The position numbers and the translations under genes are program-made. DNA of 34,625 nucleotides. It comes from Acidobacteriota bacterium. GTDB taxonomy: Bacteria > Acidobacteriota > Terriglobia > Versatilivoradales > Versatilivoraceae. This document shows, piece by piece, positions 27,611 through 34,625 of the stretch. The stretch is taken from assembly GCA_009841055.1 (NCBI GenBank), contig VXMN01000146.1, positions 1 to 34,625 of the forward strand, read 5' to 3'. Below the pieces are notes generated by a model that was given only the letters and a program-made list of their open reading frames with translations, did not search any database and was not told the origin of the DNA. Position 1 is the first letter of the stretch; each line of letters starts with the position of its first letter.

Positions 27611-28933
27611 TTGGAAACGCTTGCATTCATCGCCAGGAGAAAGCGCCGGGCTCGGCTCATCGGTGGGGTGCTGCTGACCGCTGTTGCGGTGGCCTTGGCC
27701 GCCGAACAGCTCGGCGGCAAAGAGCCCGGAGCCCCTCCGGCCGACTACCGCTTGCATGATCACCACGTGGGTCAACTGGGCCTGGAATGCAGGGACTGCC
27801 ATGTGCCGAAGCAACCGGAATCGGTGGTGATGGTCCGTCCGGGCCACGCTCAATGCCTTTCCTGCCACCAGGAGGACTTTCAGGGCCAACCCGGCGTTGG
27901 CCTTTGCCAGGAGTGCCATGCCTCCTTGCAGCCCACGGGTCCGGACGACCTGCGTCCCTATCCCGAGTTCAGCAAGCCGCAGGCACTCCTGTTCCGGTTC
28001 TCCCATGCACAGCACCTGGACAAAGAGGAACGCCTGGACCCGGCTACCGGGTTTCGCGCCGACTGCACCTTTTGCCACAAGTTTGAGGGAGAGGGGGTTT
28101 TCGCCGGGTTTCCGGGTCACACGGAATGCGCCGCCTGCCATTCCAGGCCCAACATTCTGCCCAACCTCACGGCCGGTTCCACCAGCGCCGATTGCAGTCA
28201 GTGCCACGGCACGGCCGAGCGGGACAACCCGGGTTTCAGCAAGGAGCGGCGGCTGACGGGGTCTCAGCAGGCCTCAGGGTCGGCAGTGAACCTGAAGTTT
28301 GCCCATCTGCCCCATCTGCAACCGAATGAGGCCGAGCGCATCGCATGTGTCACCTGCCACTACGAAATTCCCCAGAGTCAGCGCGTGGCCGATCTCAGCC
28401 ATCCGGAAGTCCTGGACTGTGTGGCCTGCCACGACGGACAGCAGGAGTTGGTGTCCCATTTCAGGATGGAGGACTGCCGGGCCTGCCACCTCGAGCCTCG
28501 AGAGGGGGTCCTGCCCGCCAGCCACAGCCGCAGTGTGAAGCCCATGTCTCACAGCGCCGCTTTCCGCAGACACCACCAGGAGGAAGCCTCGGCGGGGAAT
28601 GCCAAGTGCTTCGTTTGCCACACTCATGTTTCCCCGGCCGTTCGCCGGGGAGGGGATTGCGCGTCTTGCCACCAGGTGATGCGACCCCTTTCCCACACGC
28701 CGCGCTGGCGGGATGCCATTCACGGAAAGCACGCGGCCCTGGATCGCCAGGCCTGTGCCGTCTGTCACACGGCCGACACCTGTTCGCGATGCCACAACCA
28801 GGTTCCCAGAAGCCACCTTCCGCTTGGACTGTTCAAGGCCGGGGCCCACGCCGACCTGGCTACCCTGCAGTTGCGCTCCTGCTTTACCTGCCACACCTTC
28901 GAGGAAAGCTGCGCGGCCTGCCACCTGCAGTAA
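27611..28933 (+). CDS. Multiheme c-type cytochrome (15 CxxCH)
   Basis: Fifteen CxxCH counted by eye: CRDCH, CLSCH, CQECH, CTFCH, CAACH, CSQCH, CVTCH, CVACH, CRACH, CFVCH, CASCH, CAVCH, CSRCH, CFTCH, CAACH. N-terminal membrane segment RLIGGVLLTAVAVALAA. Confidence 0.93.
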   Translation: METLAFIARRKRRARLIGGVLLTAVAVALAAEQLGGKEPGAPPADYRLHDHHVGQLGLECRDCHVPKQPESVVMVRPGHAQCLSCHQEDFQGQPGVGLCQECHASLQPTGPDDLRPYPEFSKPQALLFRFSHAQHLDKEERLDPATGFRADCTFCHKFEGEGVFAGFPGHTECAACHSRPNILPNLTAGSTSADCSQCHGTAERDNPGFSKERRLTGSQQASGSAVNLKFAHLPHLQPNEAERIACVTCHYEIPQSQRVADLSHPEVLDCVACHDGQQELVSHFRMEDCRACHLEPREGVLPASHSRSVKPMSHSAAFRRHHQEEASAGNAKCFVCHTHVSPAVRRGGDCASCHQVMRPLSHTPRWRDAIHGKHAALDRQACAVCHTADTCSRCHNQVPRSHLPLGLFKAGAHADLATLQLRSCFTCHTFEESCAACHLQ

Positions 28934-28952
28934 GGAAATCCGGAAGGTTCCC

Positions 28953-30176
28953 ATGAAACGGAGAGAGTTCCTGGCTGCTTCCACCACCGCCCCGGCATTG
29001 CTGTTTGCCCGGACCGGCAAAGGCCGGGAAGCCACCGGGAATCGGGAGGGTTTCTTGAGGGAGCACGGCTTCTGGGACTACACCACCCCCGGGGCCGGAG
29101 GGATGGAGTCTTACCGGCAGGAAGACTACCTTTCCCTGCTCGACGACATGGCCGGGGCGGGCATGAACTCCCTGATGATCTACGTGAAGTGGCTGACCAC
29201 GGGTTACCGGTCCCGCCTCTCGTTTCAGGATCAGTCTCCCGACAACCCCGTCATCGCCTCCGACAACTCTCTATTGCGGCGGACCATCGAGGAGGCGGGC
29301 AAGCGGGGGATCAAGGTCTGGCTGGGCGGGGCCGTGACCTATTTCGACACCTCCAGGTTTCGAGCCGAACCCTACCGAACCTACACCCGGTTGAGCGGGT
29401 TCGATCTGCCGGTCGAGGTAGGGTTGTACGACACGGACACTCCCGGCATCACCGAGAGCATCGTGCAGATCTATGAGGAACTGGTGGAGCTGTTCCCGGG
29501 CGCCGGCGGCCTGGAAGTGGAGCTTGAAGGAGCAGGAGTCGAGAACCCCCACCGAATCCCGCTTTACGATCGATGGGCCAGGGAGAACGGGCGACCGCCC
29601 TTTGCGGAACTGGGCCACCCGTTCAATCCCCGGTCTTTCGATGTACCCGACTGGCGGGACTACACCACCGATTCCCGCCTGAAGGTGCTCCGGGCTGTGG
29701 AAAAGGCCGTGCGGGCCAAGGGTTTCGGGGGGGACCTGTCGACGATCTGCGAAACGGGCTCGAGTCCTTATGCTTTGGGTCAGGCCGTCAACCTGAAGCA
29801 GTTCCACCGGCGCTTTCCCCAGTGGATCGCCACCACCTACGAGTACGACAAGTGGAACCACCGCTACGGCATGATGGACCTCTGCATCGATCACCCCAAG
29901 CAGGAAGGGCTCCCGGTGTTTTATCTGCCCCGAGGCGTCATGACCTGGGGAAGCCGGTGGCCTCTGCCAATCCCTCTCGAGCGTAGTTGGCGGATGGACC
30001 TGGAAGACATTCGAAGATTCAAGCCCCACGGAGTGTGGTGGTTCGGAAGCGGGGGGCGCAACGAAGGCGCCCACGTGAGCCTCGCCCGCCTGCGCAAGTC
30101 CGGCTACACCAGCGGCGAAGATGCGCGACGAGCCTTGTTAAGGGTGGCTTCCGAGCTTCGGGAGCTTCAGGTCTGA
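28953..30176 (+). CDS. Tat-exported putative glycosyl-hydrolase-like TIM-barrel protein
   Basis: ATG 28953: MKRREFLAASTTAPALLFA (twin-arginine); GMNSLMIYVKWLTTGY, GIKVWLGGAVTYFDTSRFR, GGLEVELEGAGVENPHR, WIATTYEYDKWNHRYG. The ORF track extends upstream to 28713 across the cytochrome gene; that part is out-of-frame overlap. Confidence 0.6.
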   Translation: MKRREFLAASTTAPALLFARTGKGREATGNREGFLREHGFWDYTTPGAGGMESYRQEDYLSLLDDMAGAGMNSLMIYVKWLTTGYRSRLSFQDQSPDNPVIASDNSLLRRTIEEAGKRGIKVWLGGAVTYFDTSRFRAEPYRTYTRLSGFDLPVEVGLYDTDTPGITESIVQIYEELVELFPGAGGLEVELEGAGVENPHRIPLYDRWARENGRPPFAELGHPFNPRSFDVPDWRDYTTDSRLKVLRAVEKAVRAKGFGGDLSTICETGSSPYALGQAVNLKQFHRRFPQWIATTYEYDKWNHRYGMMDLCIDHPKQEGLPVFYLPRGVMTWGSRWPLPIPLERSWRMDLEDIRRFKPHGVWWFGSGGRNEGAHVSLARLRKSGYTSGEDARRALLRVASELRELQV

Positions 30177-30252
30177 GCGCTTGGGTCAGGCCGGCCCCCG
30201 GAAATAATCAATTAGAAAATCCTATCTGCTGGCAGTGTCGTGGGTTTAGGGA

Positions 30253-30333
30253 GAGCTGCGAAGCTGCGGTTGGAGTGGGTAGGCCACGGAAACGCCTGCT
30301 ACAAGCCATCCTTATAGAGCTGCGAAGCAGCGG
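30253..30333. repeat. Direct repeat GAGCTGCGAAGC[T/A]GCGG, two copies (30253-30269, 30317-30333)
   Basis: 16 of 17 positions identical; the second copy forms a GCTGC-GAA-GCAGC hairpin. Confidence 0.8.
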
Positions 30334-30339
30334 CTCAGG

Positions 30340-30363
30340 GTAGCCCCGGGTGTCAACCCGGGG
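30340..30363 (+). repeat. REP-like hairpin headed by GTAG
   Basis: GTAG (30340-30343), then CCCCGGGT-GTCA-ACCCGGGG, a perfect 8-bp stem. Confidence 0.6.
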
Positions 30364-30386
30364 TCGTCTGATCCCGCTCCAACCCA

Positions 30387-30493
30387 GCCGCGAATGCGGC
30401 GAATAGAAAGCACCCCTTCGGAAACGCACTGCTTCTCCAAAGAAACGCCGCCCCACGCCGCGGTGACCCGCTGACGCCGCGAAGGCGGCGAAT
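30387..30493. repeat. Short repeat GCCGCGAA[T/G]GCGGCGAAT, two copies (30387-30404, 30476-30493)
   Basis: 17 of 18 positions identical; both palindromic around GCCGC...GCGGC. Confidence 0.8.
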
Positions 30494-30656
30494 TGCAAGA
30501 TTGGCACCCTAACAAACTCCCTGTTTTTTATAACCACCAAACACACACCCTCTTCTCAAAACTTCGGTCTGCCGTTGGAAACCCGCTCCGCCTCTACGCC
30601 GCTTCTCTCAGGGCCATCCCACGCTGTCCAAATCACCGCCGTATCCCATGTGGGAT

Positions 30657-30732
30657 TGTAGGGGCGCCCTTTGAGGGCGCCCAATGCGAGGTCAGCGGGA
30701 ACATCAGGGCAACCACAAGGGTTGCCCCTACA
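30657..30732. repeat. REPIN-like element: two GTAG-headed hairpins in inverted orientation
   Basis: Outer inverted repeat TGTAGGGGC (30657-30665) / GCCCCTACA (30724-30732). Hairpin 1 GGGCGCCCT-TTG-AGGGCGCCC (30662-30682); hairpin 2 GGGCAACC-ACAAG-GGTTGCCC (30707-30727). Both stems perfect. Confidence 0.75.
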
Positions 30733-30894
30733 GGGTGAGGGTTAGAGCGGGATGGCCCCTACCGCTTCTCTTGGGCACGGCCGGACCAGTGTGCCATAAT
30801 CGCCATAGTGGAAGTTTGGCGAGTACCTGCCGCGACTCGCCCGGGCGTATGACCGGAGCGCCCGATTGCGGAAAGTCGCAGAAACCAAGGTCCC

Positions 30895-32733
30895 ATGGTA
30901 GTCATTCTTCTAGCGCTGACGCTGCTGTCCCTGCTGGGGCCGACAACGGTCCTGGGCCGGGATGCCCCGGTGCGGGAACAGGGTCGGCCGGTGCAGGTCC
31001 TGGACTACGGATACGTCTCATCCGAGGAATGCCGCAGCTGCCATCCGCAGAACCACGCCAGTTGGCATGCCTCCTACCATCGGACCATGACCCAGGTCGC
31101 GACCCCGGAAGCTCTGGCTATTCCCATCGACCAGGTGCAGTTGAAGCTGGAGGGCCAGACCTACCATTTAAAGAGGGAAGGGGATCGGATATGGGCGGAT
31201 ATGCCCCACCCGTCCATGGGGCGTATCAAGAGGCGCATCGTCCTGACCACGGGGTCGCACCATTTCCAGATGTACTGGTTTTCCAGCGGCTCGACGCGCA
31301 AGCTGGAGCTGTTTCCCTTTGTATACGCCATCCAGGAGGGCCGCTGGATTCCCGAGAAGTCCACCTTCCTCATGCCGCCGTCACCCAGTATTTCCACTCA
31401 GCCCGGGCGCTGGAACCAGGCTTGCCTGCAGTGCCACACCACTTTGGGACGACCCCGGGTCGCGACTCAGGACAACATGGACACCCAGGTGGCGGAGTTC
31501 GGCATTGCCTGCGAAGCCTGCCACGGTCCGGGGGGGCGGCATGTGCAGGTCATGAGCCGGCCGGGCAGCCTGGAAGCCTATCGCAGCGGCAAACTCGAGC
31601 TGAGTATCGTCAATCCCGCCAAGCTGCCCCACGACCGTTCCTCCCAGGTCTGCGGACAGTGCCACAGCGTCTTTACCTTCGGTGACCAGCAGGAACTGGT
31701 CCAGTGGTTGAACCACGGCTTTTCCTACCGGCCGGGACAGGATCTGAACGACAGCCGCTTCCTGATCCGCTTTCACCAGAGTCGGGGCGCTCCCCAGATG
31801 GAAGCCTATCTGAAAGCTCAGCCAAGGTTCCTGGAGTCGGTCTTCTGGTCGGACGGAATGGTTCGGACGGCCGGAAGAGAGTACAGCGGGCTTCTGGAGT
31901 CGGGGTGTTACCAGGTGGGTCAGATGTCCTGCCTGTCCTGCCACCGCCTGCACAAGGCGCCGGAGGATCCCCGGCCCCTGAAGTCCTGGGCCAACGACCA
32001 GTTGCAACCGCGGATGGATACCAATCTGGCTTGTCTGCAGTGCCACCCTGATTTCGAGTCCAGCCTGGAGGAGCACACCCATCACCGGCCGGGCTCTCCC
32101 GGAAGCGAATGCTACAACTGCCACATGTCTCACACCTCCTACGCCCTGCTGAAGTCCATTCGCAGCCATCAAATCAGCAGCCCCACGGTGGCTGCCAGCC
32201 TGGATACGGGCCGGCCCAACGCCTGCAACCAGTGCCACCTGGACAAGACCCTGGCCTGGACGGCCGAGAACCTTCAGAAGTGGTACGGGGTGCCCAAGCC
32301 CAAGCTGTCCAGGGAACAAGAGACCATCGCCGCCTCGGTGCTCTGGACCTTGAAGGGGGATGCCGGCCAGCGGGCGCTCATGGCCTGGAGCCTGGGGTGG
32401 GAACCGGCCAGGGCCGCCTCCGGTTCGGGCTGGATGGCGCCCTATCTGGCCCAGTTGCTGGAGGATCCTTACGACGCCGTGAGGTTCATCGCCTACCGCT
32501 CGCTCCGGCGACTGCCCGGTTTCAGCGACTTCCGGTACGACTACGTGGACTCTCCGCAGCAGCGGGCCCGGGCTCGTCTCGAGGCCCTGGAGATCTGGCG
32601 CCGAGCCGGCCGGCAAGATCGGACCGCAAACGGGTCTGCCGTCCTGTTCGATGGCCGCGGCAACCTCCGGCAACAGGCCTTCGATCGCCTGCTGAGCCAG
32701 CGTAACGACTATCCCCTGGGCCTGGCCGAGTAA
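30895..32733 (+). CDS. Exported multiheme c-type cytochrome (8 CxxCH)
   Basis: CRSCH, CLQCH, CEACH, CGQCH, CLSCH, CLQCH, CYNCH, CNQCH; signal peptide MVVILLALTLLSLLGPTTVLG; C-terminal helical repeat-like region (APYLAQLLEDPYDAVRFIAYRSLRRLPG). Confidence 0.92.
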   Translation: MVVILLALTLLSLLGPTTVLGRDAPVREQGRPVQVLDYGYVSSEECRSCHPQNHASWHASYHRTMTQVATPEALAIPIDQVQLKLEGQTYHLKREGDRIWADMPHPSMGRIKRRIVLTTGSHHFQMYWFSSGSTRKLELFPFVYAIQEGRWIPEKSTFLMPPSPSISTQPGRWNQACLQCHTTLGRPRVATQDNMDTQVAEFGIACEACHGPGGRHVQVMSRPGSLEAYRSGKLELSIVNPAKLPHDRSSQVCGQCHSVFTFGDQQELVQWLNHGFSYRPGQDLNDSRFLIRFHQSRGAPQMEAYLKAQPRFLESVFWSDGMVRTAGREYSGLLESGCYQVGQMSCLSCHRLHKAPEDPRPLKSWANDQLQPRMDTNLACLQCHPDFESSLEEHTHHRPGSPGSECYNCHMSHTSYALLKSIRSHQISSPTVAASLDTGRPNACNQCHLDKTLAWTAENLQKWYGVPKPKLSREQETIAASVLWTLKGDAGQRALMAWSLGWEPARAASGSGWMAPYLAQLLEDPYDAVRFIAYRSLRRLPGFSDFRYDYVDSPQQRARARLEALEIWRRAGRQDRTANGSAVLFDGRGNLRQQAFDRLLSQRNDYPLGLAE

Positions 32734-32806
32734 GAGTTACCGGCCTGCCCCCCAGCCATACAGCCCGCCGCGAACCCCGGTCGAAGGGCCGGAATTGCGA
32801 GGCTTC

Positions 32807-33724
32807 ATGATCAAACGGATCCTGGCTCCAAGGCATGTCGCGGTTCTGGTGGTGCTGTGGATCGCCCCGGCGGTTCTGGCCCAGTCGGAGGACTATCGCA
32901 AGGCGCTGGCCAGCTATGGGGACAAGCGTTACCTGGAGGCCCTGGTCTGGATTCAGCAAGCAGTGGCCACGGAGCATGACAAGGCGGCCTACTACCTGCT
33001 TCAAGGCGAGATCTACAGCGCCCTGCGTCAGTTCAGCGACGCCGAGGCCTCGTTGCGCCGGGCGGTTGAGTTGCAGCCGGATCTGGCCAGGGCTCACTTC
33101 CAACTGGCGGTTCTTTTCCTGCGGGACAACAAGTACCGCCAGGCAGCGACCGCTCTGGAGCAGGTTTCGGTCGTCGAGCCCGGCGATTTGAGAGCCCGTC
33201 TCCTGCTGGGCAATGTCTACTGCCTTCAACTCAATCTCGACAGCCTGGCCTTGCAGCAGTTTACGGCGGTAGCAGAGGCCGATCCCCGATACCCCGCCGT
33301 ACAATTCGGATTTGGGAGACTCCTTTTCAGGCAGGGCAGGGACGGTGAGGCCGTCGAGCGATTCCGATCGGAGTTGGAGTCTCAACCGGAACATGCGGAA
33401 GCCCGTTTTCACCTGGCCAAGGCCCTGCTGAGGATGGGCCGCACCGAGAAGGTTCTCGGCCATTTGCAGGCGCTGCTGGGCAAAGAGGTGGACCAGGCGG
33501 AACTTCACTTCTTCCTGGCCAAGACCTACCACCGCCTGGAACAACCGGCCAAGGCCATTGAAGCCTTGCTGGAGGGGATCGACCTCAAACCCGACTTCCC
33601 GGACGCGCACTACCTGCTGGCCCGGCTCTACCTGGAAACGGGGCGCCCCCGGCAGGCTCGGGATCAGATGGATCGATTCGAAGCGATGCGCGACCGGGAG
33701 GGTCGCGGCCGGCTGAGGCCATGA
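32807..33724 (+). CDS. TPR-repeat exported protein (paralog of the 16072..17226 product)
   Basis: MIKRILAPRHVAVLVVLWIAPAVLAQSEDYRKALASYGDKRYLEALVWIQQAV...; shares AEADPRYPAV, RLLFRQGRDGEAVERFRSEL, YLLARLYLETGRPRQARDQMDRFEAMRDREGRGR with the other copy; lacks the EF-hand tail. Confidence 0.88.
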   Translation: MIKRILAPRHVAVLVVLWIAPAVLAQSEDYRKALASYGDKRYLEALVWIQQAVATEHDKAAYYLLQGEIYSALRQFSDAEASLRRAVELQPDLARAHFQLAVLFLRDNKYRQAATALEQVSVVEPGDLRARLLLGNVYCLQLNLDSLALQQFTAVAEADPRYPAVQFGFGRLLFRQGRDGEAVERFRSELESQPEHAEARFHLAKALLRMGRTEKVLGHLQALLGKEVDQAELHFFLAKTYHRLEQPAKAIEALLEGIDLKPDFPDAHYLLARLYLETGRPRQARDQMDRFEAMRDREGRGRLRP

Positions 33725-34551
33725 GCATGGATTGCAAAGCCGTATGGATTTGGCTTGGCTTTTGTCTGGTGCTTGCGGACGGTGGGTCTCTTCGAGCCGA
33801 CTCGGTGCCCCGGTTCACCAACATCAGCAGCTCCAGCGGCATCGACTTCCTCCATATCAACGGTCCCGAGAACACCAAGCCCTACCTGTTCGAGGCCAAG
33901 GGCGGCGGGGCCGGCTTCTTCGATTACGACAACGATGGCTGGCTGGATCTGATCATGGTTCAGGGGTCCACCCTGGAACGATTCCGCAAGGGAGACAACC
34001 CGCACGGGGCGCTCTATCGGAACCAGGGGGACGGAACCTTCAAGGAGGTGACCCGGGAGGCGGGTCTGACCCGATCTGCCTGGGGGATGGGAGTCACCCT
34101 GGGAGACTACGACAACGATGGCCATGTTGACGTCTACTTGAACAACTTGCAGACCAACATTCTATACAGGAACCGGGGAGACGGAACCTTCGAGGACGTC
34201 ACCGCCCGGGCCGGCGTGGGAGACTCCGGGTTGAGCTCCTCTTCCGCCTTTGGCGACTACGACCTGGACGGGGACCTGGACCTCTACGTCTGCAACTATG
34301 TTCGCTACAATTTCGACAGTCTGCCGCCTCCCGGCTCCAAGCCCATCTGCAACTACCGGGGAGCTCCGGCCTTTTGCGGTCCAAAGGGGCTGGAAGGGTC
34401 GGCCAATCGCTTCTACCGCAACAACGGAGACGGAACCTTCTCGGACGTCACCGAGGCAGCCGGGTTGAACGTGAAGAACCACTATTACTCCCTGGGGGTG
34501 GTTTGGGCCGATCTGGACAGCGACGGGGATCCGGACCTCTACGTGCCCTGA
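33721..34551 (+). pseudogene. CRTAC1-family (FG-GAP/VCBS) protein, truncated by a stop at 34549-34551 (probable contig-end sequence error)
   Basis: ATGA overlap with upstream TPR gene; FFDYDNDGWLDLIMVQGSTLERFRKGDNPHGALYRNQGDGTFKEVT, CNYRGAPAFCGPKGL; reading DLYVP*DSTPTQLYDNQ versus paralog DLYLANDSTPNQLYVNQ; homology stops ~40 nt before the window end. Confidence 0.75.
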
Positions 34552-34625
34552 GACAGCACGCCAACTCAGCTGTATGACAACCAGCGACATGTATCTATCA
34601 GCGAAAGCCGATTCATGATAGAACT

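Noticed and set aside
26363-28207. 614-aa minus-strand ORF spanning the barrel and 15-heme genes
   Set aside because: Overlaps two well-supported plus-strand genes; composition looks like an antisense artefact.
30240-30740. CRISPR array possibility for the repeat-rich intergenic region
   Set aside because: Repeats are short, palindromic, of different families and irregularly spaced; no regular spacers and no cas genes.

Overview
GC-rich bacterial chromosomal window, most consistent with an Acidobacteriota-type genome (inferred from an Oar-like TonB receptor next to a GWxTD protein, plus CRTAC1-type FG-GAP/ASPIC-UnbV genes). Left part, minus strand: DUF454/YbaN-like protein, Na+/solute symporter, and hemL/hemB. 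The rest is mostly plus strand: a Tat-exported glycosidase-like protein; three TPR + CRTAC1 (FG-GAP/VCBS, ASPIC/UnbV) gene pairs; a GWxTD protein; a carboxypeptidase-regulatory-domain TonB-dependent receptor with a clear intrinsic terminator; a ParDE-type toxin-antitoxin pair; a tandem FecR-like protein (minus strand); and an IPT/TIG-like exported protein with an internal ~215-aa duplication. A multiheme cytochrome region follows: 5 CxxCH protein, TPR protein, predicted outer-membrane beta-barrel, 15 CxxCH protein, Tat-exported TIM-barrel-like protein, a palindrome-rich intergenic region, then an 8 CxxCH protein. The strongest leads are (a) the cytochrome/beta-barrel/cytochrome cluster as a possible trans-outer-membrane electron conduit, flanked by paralogous TPR-CRTAC1 cassettes; (b) a REPIN-like element with two inverted GTAG-headed hairpins at 30657-30732, near further GTAG hairpins and short repeats; and (c) EF-hand loops on only one of the TPR paralogs. 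The last ~75 nt probably contain a contig-end error that truncates the final CRTAC1 gene. All function calls come from reading motifs by eye; no database search was run.
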